Below are positions 51,150 through 62,989 of a stretch of 64,000 nt of DNA, piece after piece. The notes beneath the pieces are model-generated. The model ran no database searches, was not told where the DNA came from, and saw only the letters and a list, made by a program, of their open reading frames with translations. Source of the DNA: Orientallactaga sibirica. Lineage: Eukaryota > Chordata > Mammalia > Rodentia > Dipodidae. Where the stretch lies: positions 1,138,501-1,202,500 of the forward strand of contig JAEOAD010001365.1 in assembly GCA_036365145.1 (NCBI GenBank). Direction: 5' to 3'. The position numbers and the translations under genes are program-made. Every line of letters begins with the position of its first letter. Position 1 is the first letter of the stretch.

Positions 51150-51353
51150 TAAAATTATTTTATTTCTTTTATTTATTTATTTTTTGGGGGCAGTTAGAGA
51201 GAATGGGTGTGCCAGGGCCTCCAGCCACTGCAAACAAACTCTAGATGCATGTCCCACCTTTTGCATCTGGCTTACATGGGTCCTGGGGAATCAAACCTGG
51301 GTCCTTTGGCTTTGCAGGCAAGCGCCTTGACTGTTAATCCATCTGTCCAGCCC
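51150..51353 (-). repeat. Dip SINE
   Basis: A complete reverse-strand copy ending CATCTGTCCAGCCC. Confidence 0.8.
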
Positions 51354-53311
51354 TCCTGTTGAGTTTTTTCCCCTTTTGGAACTTGACAAGCTAACTCTGG
51401 AGCAGGAGGAAGGTAAGACTTTATTCACTCTTGAGACTCACTACAGGGCTGACAGCATTCTAGCAGTGTTTCAGCTCAGGGCTGAAGAGTAGTCAATGAA
51501 ACATGGATGAAGGTGTCTGCTAAGCTCCTTTGTCAGCTTGATCAGATTAGGAGGCACGTAACAGACATGCCTCTTGGGCCCTAAAACCTTCCCCCAGAGT
51601 GGTGGCCTTTCCAGCACTGGATAATATAAGGCAGTTCCTAAAGAGCACAGGGCCTTTTGCCTGTTGCCCGAGTCACTTGCTGGTGGATGCATCTAGCTAC
51701 CCTGTTGCTGCTAATCTCAGACACTGGAGCCCAGCTTCATCAGCCTTCCCATGTGGACTGAAGACCAGTGACTCTCCAGGAATTGTCCAGTGACAGAGTG
51801 GCTGAGGCATCCACCTTGAGGACTGAGCAGCTACCGGCTTCTCTGACGCTCCAGCCTGTATCCAACCTGTGGACCGAGCAACTACAGGGTTTGATGTTCA
51901 AGCCTGCAGACAGCTAGCGTTAGGCTGGCCAGCCTGTAGCCTGTAATATACTCTAATATTCAAGGTTTACTACTCTAACGTACAATCATGTGGACGAATC
52001 TAAGACTACACTAGCTCTTATTTATCTGTAGTTTCACTTTTCAGGGCTTCAGCGAACTGGGTCCCATGGGCTTTGCAACAAGCACCTTTAACAACTGATC
52101 CATCTCCCAGCCAGCTTCAGAACAGGAAGCTGTGGAATGGCGAATGTGTGGGATTTGGTCACTGGTGTGGGAATCTGTGCCTGGAGGAGTGGTTCTGGGA
52201 GCGTGGGGTGGGGTCTGCACCTGGAGGAGCAGTCCCAGGAGCACAGGGTGGGGTCCACTCTTGGAACAACGTCTCTGGGAGCACTGGCCACTCTATAGGC
52301 CAGCGACAGGAGGGACAGGCAGTGGAGGCGGAGTTGAGAGCAGACCTTTCCTCAAGAGTGCACTGAGGGAGAGGAGACTTCTGCCCAGCCCTGTAGTGTA
52401 AGCGCCCCAGCCCTCCCCCACTCTACCCTTCCTCACAGGAACAGCTGGCCAGAGGGTAACACGACTCTAGCCAGACACGCTGGCCCTACTGGAAGGTCAT
52501 GACTCCGGCCCAGCCAGACTCAGAGAGGAAAGGAAGGCCCTGGCCTCCTGCCCCTCCTTATCGGAAGTATGAACCCTGTGAGGTAGAAGAAGGAAGACCC
52601 CATAAGGTAGGGATGTTGGGGTCCTAGCACGCTGGTAAAGTCCAGGCCTGGCCTGGGGGAGGGGGTGGTCAGGAGCTTCACCAAACTAGGGCAAACCCTC
52701 TGTGACTCCTCTAGTCTCCGGCCAGCTGCATTGCAAGAAGCCCTGGCTGTGTTCTGCTGTGAAGACAGACCAGCTCTGGCCTGGCCTCTGCAGACCCAAG
52801 TAAGTGCTTACAGCAGAGCCACAGCCTCACGAGCTGACCCAGCTTCCGCCCAGGCTGAAGAGGCCTAGGGCCACAGCCCCTTTGTTTGCAGGTTGGGACA
52901 ATTGTTGAGCAAGCAGAGAAGGGAAGTCCTGGACTGTGCCGCTCTCCCTGCCTAGGCAGTTGTTCGTTGCCTAGGCAGAGTCCTCCGGTGCCCGGTCCGG
53001 CCTGGGTACTCCCTAGGTCTTTGTGTAGAGGGGACATGGAGTTTAGGCCTTAGTGACTTCTTAGAAAAATCCCTCCGCTATTTGCCGGCCACTCACTGCA
53101 TGGGAGCTCTCTGCGTGGCTGAGCTCCCCGCCGCGGATCGTCCACTCTGGGTGTTAAGCCGGGACCTCTAGTGTACACAGGAAAAAATCGAGGCTCAGAG
53201 TCATGAGGGGAGGATGTTGCCAGAACTGAGAGAGAAATCCACCCCGATCTCCACCATCCCTGTGCTGCTCTTGGACACATTTTCTCCTCTTCACCTTTCT
53301 TTTCTCCCCAG
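51354..53311. other. Two kilobases of SINE-poor, GC-richer DNA
   Basis: The stretch contains short partial repeats such as GGAGGAGCAGTCCCAGGAGC-like words at 52180-52290 (a decayed tandem of about 45-50 bases: TCTGGGAGCGTGGGGTGGGG, CCCAGGAGCACAGGGTGGGG). Otherwise nothing is identifiable. SINE depletion beside the candidate exon at 53312 hints at gene-associated sequence. Confidence 0.4.
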
Positions 53312-53585
53312 GGATCACACAGCTCATGGCTGAGCTCCTGCCCCCACTGCCGTCTGCTCCCCCTGGAGCCCAGAGTGGTGACCAGGGCCCGCTGGCTTCT
53401 CCCCTTGAGGAGCAAGGACAGGGGGACCATGCCCAGGACCTGGTCCCTGAGCCCTGGAGGCTGTTGGAGGTGCCTACCATTCTCATTACACCATCCAGTG
53501 ATGGAGAGTCACCCCCAGGCACCCCACACCTCCCGCTCTTTCAGAAGCTGAGGACCTCAGACCTGGAGAGTCTGTTCCCGAACAG
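53312..53585 (+). CDS. Unidentified candidate internal coding exon
   Basis: A long pyrimidine tract and CCCCAG (AG at 53310-53311) precede a 274-bp open segment that ends GAACAG|GTTAGA (GT at 53586-53587). It enters in phase 1 and leaves in phase 2. The peptide is acidic and rich in Pro and Ser: ITQLMAELLPPLPSAPP at the start, LLEVPTILITPSSDGESP in the middle, LRTSDLESLFPNR at the end. No folded domain is obvious; it looks like a disordered, possibly phosphorylated region of a larger protein. The internal ATG at 53326 could be a start. I do not recognise the gene, and no partner exons were found in the window. Confidence 0.4.
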
Positions 53586-53747
53586 GTTAGACGCTTGGAA
53601 TGGAATGGGGAAGTGTCTCCATCTGTCTCTTTTTAGGGCATCTGCCTGAGGGTGGGCTCCTTGTGGCTATCTGTTTGTTTGGGGCTGCAGGTCACTTAGA
53701 GTGTAGCCTTAGTTCCATAGCATCTTGGTTTTTTAAAAAGCATTTTA

Positions 53748-54325
53748 GGGCTGGAGAGATGGCTCAGTGGTTAAGGCACATGCCTGCGAAGCCTAAGGAC
53801 CCCAGTTCGATTCTCCAGGTCCCATGTAATCCAGATGCACAAGGGGGCACACACGTCTGGAATTCGTTTGCAGTGGCTAGAGGCCCTGGTGTGCCCATTC
53901 TCAATCTCCCTCTCTCTCTTTCCCTTTCTCTGTCTCTAATAAATAAATAAAAATAAAATATTTAAAAAAAATAAAAAATAAAAAGCATTTTACTGGGGCT
54001 GGAGAGATGGCTCAGCAGTTAAGGTGCTTCCCTGCAAAGCCTAATGATCTGACTTCCATTTCCCAGCACCCACATAAAACCAGATGCACAAAGTGGTGTA
54101 TGCATCTGGAGTTTGTTTGCAACACCTGGAGGCACTGGTGTGCACATTTTCATTTCCTCTCTTTCTCTCTCTCTCTCCTGGGCTTTGTGGGGCATGCCTT
54201 TAATTTCAGCACTCAGGAGGCCGAGGTAGGAGGATTGCTGTGAGTTCAAGGCCAACCTGAGACTATGTAGTGAATTCCAGGTCAGCCAGGGATAGAGTGA
54301 GACCCTACCTCAAAAAAAAAAAAAC
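53748..54325 (+). repeat. Two Dip and one B1 SINE
   Basis: 53748-53960 is Dip, 53996-54177 Dip, and 54178-54325 B1. The B1 is inserted exactly at the CT tract of the second Dip, whose AAATAAA tail is missing. Confidence 0.8.
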
Positions 54326-54327
54326 TT

Positions 54328-54790
54328 TTTATTGACAACTTCTGTACAAATAGACAATACACCATGATCATAATCCCCTCCCACCACACACCCTTTTTCC
54401 CCTCCATTATCCCCTCCACTGAATCCTTTCTTTCCAACCAGTCTCTTTTATTTTAATGTCATCTTTTTTTCTCCTATTACGCAGGTCTTGTGTAGGTAGT
54501 GTCAGCCACTGAGAGGTCAGGAATGCCACAGCCCCTTTGTGTCTGGAAGGCTGTATTACAAAGCACTCTTCCATTCCTTTGGCTCTTACATCCTTTCCAG
54601 CACCTCTTCCGCAACGGTCCCTGAACTTTGGAGGGTGTGATAGAGATGTCTCACTTAGTGCTGAGTACGTCATTGTCACTTCTTTCAGCACTTTGGTGAG
54701 TTTTGAGTCTCCCCAGTAATCAACGCCATCTGAAAAGAGAAGCTTCTTTAACCAAAAGTGAGAGTAGCATTACTATATGGGCATAAATAG
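54328..54790 (-). mobile_element. L1-like 3'-end fragment
   Basis: TTTTTATTGACAACTTCTGT, ACCATGATCATAATCCCCTC, CACCTCTTCCGCAACGG and GAAAAGAGAAGCTTCTTTAA resemble the reverse strand of rodent L1 3' sequence. No reverse transcriptase frame is present. Assignment is from memory. Confidence 0.45.
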
Positions 54791-54833
54791 AGGACCAGGG
54801 TCCTGATTTGAAGTCATGAAATAGACACGTGTA

Positions 54834-55140
54834 TTAGTTACTTTTCTTGTTCATGTGACCAAACAAGGTTCAATTTAAGGAAGGATTTATTTTAGCTCAT
54901 GGTCTGAGGGTACAGTGGGGAAGCTGAGGCTGGTGGGAGCAGCTCAAGACTGTGGTGGCAGGAGCATGAGGCAGCTTGCTCACACCTTGGTGGACCAGAA
55001 AGAAAAAGGTTGGAATGCCAGCAGTGTAATTCAATCTATTTTCTTCTCTTTTTGCTTCAATCTATTTTCTTCAGGCTGGGAGGTCGCCCCCCACCCAGCC
55101 CATGGGATGGTGGTTCAAGTCTAGTCTCTGCCCCCTCAGC
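54834..55140. repeat. Dispersed rodent repeat fragment
   Basis: GTATTAGTTACTTTTCTTG, AAGGAAGGATTTATTTTAGC and GGCAGGAGCATGAGGCAGC are words of a very common rodent interspersed sequence (LINE or LTR derived; class not settled). Confidence 0.4.
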
Positions 55141-56044
55141 CAGTTCTCTGGCAAAGCTTGCCTCACCGATGCCCTAGGTGTTTTTATTCCATCTTAGTTG
55201 GCAAAATCAGCTATCATAACGCACAAACCTGGAGACGTGTACTAACACAAGCTACTATGGGCCCCGCTGAGGGCTGCCTAGACCGATGGACGCGGATGCC
55301 CTCTTTGACCCATTGTTTGCTTGTTTGTTTCAAGTGTGTGTTAGGACTGTGGTAAGACTCATGGAGCAAGTAGTGACCAGCACTTTGTTTCCCCAACTGA
55401 AATAAACTAGAATTGAAATTCAACACCATGCTTGGAGGCTCAGCGGGGCAAGTGTGGTTTCCTGCAACTTCATTATGTGACATACATTTCTAAGTGTGTG
55501 AGGGAGGCCCGTGCAAGAGGTATTTCCTGCTGTAGTCCTCAGGCAAGAAAAAAATGTTTAAACAAAACTCTGCAAAGAAACACTACCTCTAGCTCAAGGA
55601 GACAGGAACTGGGAGGTTCAAGGGCAGAGTGAGGGGGGGTGGGGGTGGAGAAAGAACTGTACTGGCTGGCCCTGAATACAAATCTTGGCTTCTTCCAACA
55701 ATGGATGCTGAGCAACTGCGAATGTTGATGAAGCAGAGCTGTTGGCAGGGAGAAAGCCAGAAACAAAGGGGATGAGCATGCCGCAAGGCTGCCAGCCTAT
55801 GTAGTAGGAGTTTCCTGTGTATCTCTTGAAAAGATACCGGATAATGGGCTACATTGTTGGGCGACCCATCAGATATGAATAAAGAATAGAAGAATAGGCC
55901 CACGCTTATTTCAAGGCAATAGGTACCTTGGAGTGCCCAGGCAGAGAAAAGGGAGATAGGGAGTGGGGCCTTAGCTATAATTCTATATACTATAATTCTA
56001 ACACTTTGTTTTCTTCCTTCTTCCACTTCTTTTCTTCTTTCTTT
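55141..56044. other. Single-copy DNA
   Basis: No repeat or gene is recognised. Overlapping open frames on - at 55539-56026 lack domain features or splice signals that I trust. Confidence 0.4.
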
Positions 56045-57895
56045 CTTTCTTTTTTAAAATTTTAATTTATTTGAGAGAGAGAAAGAGAGAGAGAGAGAAT
56101 GGGCATGCCTGCCAGGGCCTCTAGCTACTGCAAACGAACTCCAGACACATGCACTACCTTGTGCATCTGGCTTACATGGGTACTGGGGAATCGAACCTGG
56201 GTCCTTAGGCTTTGCAGACAAGTGCTTTAACTGCTATCTTCCAGCCCTCTTTTTTATTTTTATTTTTTATTTTTTTGGTTTTTCGAGGTAGGGTCTCACT
56301 CTGATCCAGGCTAACCTGGAATTCACTATGTAGTCTCAGGGTGGCCTCGAACTCATGGCGATCCTCCTACCTCTGCCTCACAAGGGATTAAAGGCGTGTG
56401 CCACCACGCCAGCTTTTATTTTTACTTTTGAAGTAGGGTCTCATTCTAGCCAAGGCCGATGTGGCACTCACTCTGTAGCCTCAGGATGGCCTTGAACGAT
56501 TGGTGTCTGCCTACCTCAACTGGGACTAAAGGCATGAGTCACCACACCCTGCATATTTTATTTTTTTAGACAAAGTCTTAATATGTAACCCAAGCTGGTC
56601 TCAAGCTTATGATCCTCCTGATTCACAACCTCTCAAGTGCTGGGATTACAGGTGTGTACTGCCACATAAGGTTCAATAATTTCCCCTCCCTCCCTTTAAA
56701 AAATATTTATTTGTATGCCGGGCGTGGTGGCGCACGCCTTTAATCCCAGTATTCGGGAGGCAGAGGTAGGAGAATCGCCATGAGTTCAAGGCCACCCTGA
56801 GACTACATAGTGAATTCCAGGTCAGCCTGGGCCAGAGTGAGACTCTACCTCAAAAAAAAAAATTTATTTGTATGTATGTGTGTATATGTATAATGACATG
56901 CCAGGGTCTCCTGCCACTGCAAACGAGTGCCCATCTGGCTTTACATGGGTGGCTGGGGAATTAAACCCGGGCCAGCAGGCCTTGCAAGCAAGCACCTTTA
57001 ACTACTGAACCACCTCTCCAACCTCTCTTCTCTTCTTTTGAGACAGTATCGCTTATTGCAGCAATCCTCCTGCCTTTGCCTCTCAAGTGGTTGGGTTACA
57101 GTTATGCACCACCACACCCAGATCAGTAGCTTATTTAATTAAAAAAATATATATAAGAGGTGGCTCTGTGCTAAGTGGGTAGCTCATTGGACTTCTAAGT
57201 GGTGAAAAAAATAGAACGAAACCAAAATAGGCAAATGTCCAAATGTATTGCATACAGGTGGTAGGGACACAGATGGGCATTATACCTTTTCCTGTTTTTC
57301 TAAAAATATTTCATTTATTTATTTATTGGAGAGAGAGAGAGAGAGAGAGAGAGAGGCAGATAGGGAGAGAATGGGCATGCCGGGGCCTTCAGCCACTGCA
57401 AACGAACTCCAGATGCATGCGCCACCTTGTGCATCTGGTTCAGGGAACAGAACCTGTGTCCTTAGGCTTTGCAGGCAAGCGTCTTAACTGCTAATCCATT
57501 TCTCCATCCCCTTTTTCCCTTTTAAAAAATATTTTATTTATTTGAGAGAGGGAGAGAATGGGCACGCCAGGGCATCCAGCCAGTGCAAATGAACTCCAGA
57601 TGCATGCGCCCCCTTGTGCATCTGGCTTATGTGGATCCTGGAGAATTGAACCGGGAACCTTTGGCTTTGCAAGCAAACATCTTAACCACTAAGCCATCTC
57701 TCCAGCCCACCTTTTCCCTTTTGAAATAAATATTCCCTACTTAAAAATGTCAAAGTTTCCAGGTGTGGTGGCACATGCCTCTAATCCTAGCATTTGTGAG
57801 GCTGAGGCAGGAGGAACACATACTTGAAGCCAGCCTCAGCTACTTAGAAAGTTTGAGGCCAGCCTGGGCTACATAGTGGGATACTGTTCTCACAA
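56045..57895. repeat. SINE cluster upstream of the CpG island
   Basis: 56045-56245 is Dip on -. 56265-56413 and 56415-56555 are B1 on -. 56560-56670 is an old B-type fragment on -. 56715-56860 is B1 on +. 56880-57025, 57300-57510 and 57525-57707 are Dip on -. 57757-57895 is a B1/B4 body on +. Confidence 0.77.
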
Positions 57896-58560
57896 AGTAA
57901 AAGTTGGAAGGGTCCAAAGCCACGTAAGAGTTGGAGGAAAGGGTTGGCAAATGCAAAGGAGCTGAGGAGGGATGCACCTGGTGAGCTAAAGAGCAGGGAG
58001 GGGCAATGAGGAAACTGAAGGAGTCACAGAAGCAAGAGAGGTGAAGGAGGACCCGGACTTTATTACCTGGGGTGAGGCTGAACCAGGCTTTGCGCTTGAA
58101 GCCTGGAGGTCCTTGATCGTGGTCACAGCCCGTCTCTGGCTGCAGGTGGCAAAAGAGAGGGGCAGGGAAGAGGGCAAACCAGGAGGCAGACCAGGAGGCT
58201 GGGGGTGTCGTAGAGGCAGGTAGGGGAGGAAGTTAGACTCTGGATGCACTTTGCAGGTGGAGACGGTGGGTATACCAGGGTCAGATTGGATGTGGGTGTG
58301 AAAGAAAAGCCTGAGGGAATACCGAGAAATGCCGCGAGGTTTGGGACTGGCGGACCACTGAAAAGCAAGTCGGAGGGTTTGGGGTGCTTATTACAAAGGC
58401 AGTAGAGAGGGGTGCTGAGAAGCCCCTGTGCTGGGTCCAGAAGATGAGTCACCTACTGTGTTCTTAGGCAAGAGCACCAAGCCAACCCTGGCTAGCAGGG
58501 GTGGGCACAGGCTTTGGCGTCAGAGCAAGGGCCGGTCCACCATAGCCCTCTCCTGTCACT
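57896..58560. other. SINE-free flank of the CpG island
   Basis: G/A-rich on +, with GGAGG words. Open frames on both strands follow from this composition. SINEs stop at 57.9 kb, as is common next to active promoters. Confidence 0.45.
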
Positions 58561-59569
58561 TCCCGTCTTGAGGCCTGGCAGCTTCCCGCGTCTAAAGGCG
58601 CTGACCGCCCGCTGACCGTCCCAGGGGAAAGCCCTTGCTGCCTTGGAGTCGGTGGGATCCCCGGGCCCGAAGATCTTGCCCAAGGTCACAGTACAGATTA
58701 GAGACTGGGGCGAGGGGCGTTCATTGTGACTGTAGGATGCCCCGACACGGGGTAGGTGGGGGCTCTTGTTATAGGAACTGGGAGGAAGAGAAAGAGGCTT
58801 TCCGCCCCCTCAAACTGGGGGAGGCTGTGGGGGGCACCTCGGCTCCCATGCCAGCCCACCTCTCAGGTTCTCCCTGGCCTGGGTGTGAGTGGGATTAAGC
58901 TTCTGGGGGTCAGGTCCCAGCTGCTCAGGTTTGGTCGTTGCTGATGTCGTTGCGTTGCTCGTTTCCGAAGCAGGCTCTTCCTCTATAACAGCCCAGTCCG
59001 GCCCGCACGACCTGCTCCCCGGCTGGCCTCGAACTCGCGGCAACGCCCCTGCCTCGGCCGCACGCGAGCTGGGTGCTGGGCGAGCGCCGAGCGTCCAGGC
59101 CCAGGCTGCTGGGTTTTAGGGACGTGCGTCCCCGCGTGCCCGGGCCCCGTCCCCGTCCCCGTCCCCGTCCCCGCCACCCAGGCCGCGCGGCCCCTCCCGC
59201 TCTGGGGGCGGCGCCGTGACGCGGGCGGGCGGGCGCAGGAAGGGGGTGTCGCCGTCGCTGACGCCGCGGCGCGGGCGGGCGGGCGGCTCGGGCCCTTTGT
59301 GCGGGCTGCGGCGGGGTCGGGCGCGGGCGCGGGCGGCGGCGGCCCGTGGAGGCTGGCGAGCCGGTGCCGCGCGGGGTCGGCCGGCCCTGCGCCGCCGCAT
59401 CCATGTTCGAGTAAGGACGGGCCCCGCGCGGGCGGGCGGGGGTCCCCGCGGGCGCACGTGGGGGCGCCGCGCGCGGGAGGGCGAGGCCCGAGCTCCGGCG
59501 CCCCCCACTCGGGCCTGGCCGCCTGCTCGCCCGCCCGCGAGGCCTGGCCCGGGCCCCGAGAGAGGGACG

Positions 59570-59600
<31 letters not shown>

Positions 59601-59800
59601 GACCAGCCTGGCCTGGGCCTGCGCGGCGGTGGGGGAGGGGGCTCCCAGGGCAGGGGGAGGGTCCCAGGTTCGCGGGTGCACCTCCCACCCATCCCCGGGG
59701 CCCGCGGGTGTCCGCCTGGGCTCGTGTCTTGGAGGTGTCCGTGGGTCTGCGTGGGCCTTAGTGAGATGCTTGTCAGTGGGCTGAGTCTGTGTGTCAATTG
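58561..59800. promoter_or_regulatory. Strong CpG island
   Basis: CpG density peaks at 59.1-59.5 kb. It holds (GTCCCC)n at about 59148-59176, repeated GCGGGCGGGCGGGC Sp1-type boxes (59219-59235 and 59268-59284), CRE-like TGACG half-sites at 59216 and 59259, and a GGAGGA purine tract (59568-59601). A + strand ATG with an immediate donor lies at 59403, so the main start site is probably around 59.2-59.35 kb, reading rightwards. Confidence 0.8.
59403..59410 (+). CDS. Candidate first coding exon (Met-Phe-Asp/Glu), possibly GRAMD1A
   Basis: In the core of the CpG island, CATCC precedes ATGTTCGA, and a good GTAAGG donor starts at 59411. Only eight coding bases belong to the exon, so codon 3 (GA-) is completed downstream. 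Human GRAMD1A, an ER sterol-transfer protein at membrane contact sites, starts Met-Phe-Asp as I remember, and lies next to a KRAB-ZNF cluster on 19q13.1. That fits but does not prove it. Exon 2 was not found up to 64000; the intron would then exceed 4.5 kb. An unrelated gene starting Met-Phe is equally possible. Confidence 0.35.
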
Positions 59801-59910
59801 TGCCCGTCAGTCTCCAGCGTGAGCTTGATGGTCCCTGGGTCGTGAGCACACGACCTGAGACAGACTGCTGCTGGGGACCCACCGCGATGGTGTGTGTGTA
59901 AAACGCCTCT

Positions 59911-60440
59911 CGTCCCATCTGTGGCCCCATGTGCAAATGCAGAGTGTGCACTTGTGTCTCGTTGTGGCGAGTGTGCAGCAGCTGGGACCCATGTGCAAAT
60001 GCAGCGTGTGCACTTGTGTGTGGTTTCCGGAGTGTGGCAGCAGCTGTAGTCCTCGGTTGTGTGAATGTGGCGTCCCATCTGTGGCCCCATGTGCAAATGC
60101 AGAGTGTGCACTTGTGTCTCGTTGTGGTTTCCGAGTGTGGCAGCAGCTGTAGTCCTCGGTTGTGTGAATGTGGCCGTCCCATCTGTGGCCCCATGTGCAA
60201 ATGCAGAGTGTGCACTTGTGTCTCGTGGTTTCCGAGTGTGGCAGCAGCTGTAGTCCTCGGTTGTGTGAATGTGGCCGTCCCATCTGTGGCCCCATGTGCA
60301 AATGCAGAGTGTGCACTTGTGTCTCGTGGTTTCCGAGTGTGGCAGCAGCTGTAGTCCTCGGTTGTGTGAATGTGGCCATCCCATCTGTGGCTCCAAGCAC
60401 CCTTGTGGGTTTGCAGCGTGTGTCCCATCGTGACTGTAGT
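59911..60440 (+). repeat. Minisatellite, unit about 101-104 bp, about 5 copies
   Basis: The unit starts CGTCCCATCTGTGGCCCCAT and contains GTGCAAATGCAGAGTGTGCA and GCAGCAGCTGTAGTCCTCGG. Starts are at 59911, 60071, 60175, 60276 and 60377 (last copy truncated), with an extra partial copy inside the first interval (59989-60070). It lies about 500 bases into the putative first intron. Confidence 0.9.
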
Positions 60441-61180
60441 GTGTGTGCACACGTGCAGTGGTTCCGTGTGACCCTTTGTGTTGTGTGCTGTAATTTACCT
60501 CCGAAACAGTCACTGGCCAGCAACTACCTGTGTTCACTTGTGATGCTGTGTGTCAGGAGCTCTGCCGTGGCCGTGACTTATCTTTGTTTGTGTCAAAGTT
60601 CCGAATGTATCCATTTGAAGCCGTGCTGCGTGAGCGTGGGCTGTTGTGTGCCTGAGGCCCTTTGTGGCTTTGTGTGTGTGCAGACACAGAGACCTCTTGT
60701 GGTTTCCTGTGGCCTAGGACCCTGCCTCCTGAGACCTTGGGAGGGACCTTGACCCCTTTGGCATTACAAGAACTGACATTTTCCAACTTTTCAAGTTTAT
60801 ATGTTGCATGTCCCATGCATCATTTCAGTATCTGGCCACTGTGCTGTCAAGGTGTGTCCCACCTCCCTGGTGTGGGCACTGTTCTTGTGGCTGTGGGAAT
60901 TTTCAGGTTCCTGTGACAGCAGCACTGGCTGACACTTCATCCTTTGCTATCTGAGGAATGCTCTGCGTTGTTAACGCCGCCCGGTGAACACTGGAGTCGG
61001 TGGACAGTCAAGGTGTGTAGGTTCACTGACTGACTTACCTTAGGGCTGTGTGTCTGGTCACTGGGTCCTCTGTGACTGGGTGATGTTTGAATAGGTTTCT
61101 TTTGTTTGTTTGCCTTGCTAGAACTTTCTTGTGGCTGTACGTGTGGAAATTATTTGTCTGGAACTTTCTGCGACCCTGTA
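60441..61180 (+). other. G/T-rich putative intron sequence
   Basis: The + strand is enriched in TGTG words and contains no exon that I can support. The G/T skew downstream of the island agrees with rightward transcription. Confidence 0.45.
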
Positions 61181-62090
61181 TGGCACCACATGCACACGCA
61201 CATGCAAAGATATGTATATGTGTGTATGGCAATAGCACATGCACACGCACATGCAAAGATATGTATATGTGTTTATGGCAATAGCACATGCACACGCACA
61301 TGCAAAGATATGTATATGTGTTTATGGCACCACATGCACACGCACATGCAAAGATATGTATATGTGTTTATGGACGCACATGCAAAGATATGTATATGTG
61401 TTATGGCAATAGCACATGCACACGCACATGCAAAGATATGTATATGTGTTCATGGCAATAGCACATGCACACGCACATGCAAAGATATGTATATGTGTTT
61501 ATGGCAATAGCACATGCACACGCACATGCAAAGATATGTATATGTGTTTATGGCAATAGCACATGCACACGCACATGCAAAGATATGTATATGTGTTTAT
61601 GGCAATAGCACATGCACACGCACATGCAAAGATATGTATATGTGTTTATGGCAATAGCACATGCACACGCACATGCAAAGATATGTATATGTGTTTATGG
61701 CAATAGCACATGCACACGCACATGCAAAGATATGTATATGTGTGTATGGCAATAGCACATGCACACGCTCATGCAAAGATATGTATATGTGTTTATGGCA
61801 ATAGCACATGCACACGCACATGCAAAGATATGTATATGTGTTTATGGCAAAGATATGCAAAGATATATATGTGTGTATGGCAATAGCACATGCACACGCT
61901 CATGCAAAGATATGTATATGTGTGTATGGCAATAGCACATGCACACGCACATGCAAAGATATGTATATGTGTTTATGGCAATAGCACATGCACACGCACA
62001 TGCAAAGATATGTATATGTGTTTATGGCAATAGCACATGCACACGCACATGCAAAGATATATATATGTGTTTATGGCAATAGCACATTTA
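61181..62090 (+). repeat. 49-bp minisatellite, about 18-19 copies
   Basis: The unit starts ATGGCAATAGCACATGCACA, continues CGCACATGCAAAGATATG and ends TATATGTGTTT. ATGGC starts at 61226 and 61275 give the 49-bp period. Shortened variants occur near 61324-61402 and 61850-61885. Copies are nearly identical, so the array is young or homogenised. Most of the unit alternates purine and pyrimidine. Confidence 0.93.
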
Positions 62091-62989
62091 TAATGCTGTG
62101 ACTGTGTGTCTGGAATTATTCTGGGACTGTGTGTGTGATTAGCTTATCTGTGACGTGCTTGTGTGTTTGTAACTTCTGGGATTTACACACACTCCCAATA
62201 TAGTGCAGCATGCTTGTTATGCTGTGGTTGTGGCTGTGGCACTTGTGTGTGTGTAGTTCGCCTGGGACAGTGTGCCTCCTTCCCTTTCTCACAGGCCGGT
62301 GTGTGCTCTCGCCCCTCTGCCCAGAGGTACCTGTGGCCTGTTGAGACCCAGGGAGCCCACAGTGAGGTGTCTGTGGAAGTGAGAACACTCTTCCAAGGCC
62401 ACACCCCTGCGGGTCCTCCTGCCACCCCTCAGACCTCTCTCTTCACTGGGCCACAGCTGTCTGCCTTGGGCTCTGAGCACTTCCTCCTTGTTGTGCCTAA
62501 GCGAAAGAGCTAGGAGTCTGGCTGGGCCTGGCCTGTCTGTGGGTCTTGCCTGCCCTGAGGTGGCCCTGCCCCTTAGACCTGTGGCTTTGTAATAAGACAG
62601 GCCTGAGTTCTAGGACAGAGGTGAGAAGAGACCACAGCGGTGAGGTCACCCTCTCTGTTGTCCTGACCAGGGTCCTCAGACCTACATTGTGGGCCTGTGT
62701 CTTTCCCCACCCCTTCTGGCCATCCAGCTTTCCCTCAGACCTGCCAAGCTCAGTCCTGGCCCCATTCTCCATGTCCCTGAGCCCAGTACCACCTTCTTTC
62801 CCACATCATCCCCATTGCTGGGCTTCAGCGAGCCTTGCCCAGTGAGGTCTCTGCTCCAGGTATCCCATTCCGTGTCTCTGAGATCCTCACCCTTCCTTTG
62901 ACATCAGAATCATCTGGGCCTTAGTTGGGGATGTGGGAGGTCAGGATGGGGACCTAGAATGTCTCCTCTAGTTTCTTTTTTTTCTTCTG
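62091..62989. other. Single-copy putative intron sequence
   Basis: GT-rich at first (62090-62260), then GC-richer. Short open frames on both strands show no domain. No SINE is present over about 900 bases. Confidence 0.4.

Noticed and set aside
58983..60452. 489-codon open frame on the - strand, with related frames at 59794-60537 and 58925-59797
   Set aside because: The frames run through a CpG island and a minisatellite. The peptide is a translation of the tandem unit and of GC-rich Pro/Arg/Ala sequence, without a domain or conserved start.
61035..61860. Open frames on both strands rich in His/Thr/Cys/Met
   Set aside because: They are readings of the 49-bp tandem repeat; different copies read in different frames.
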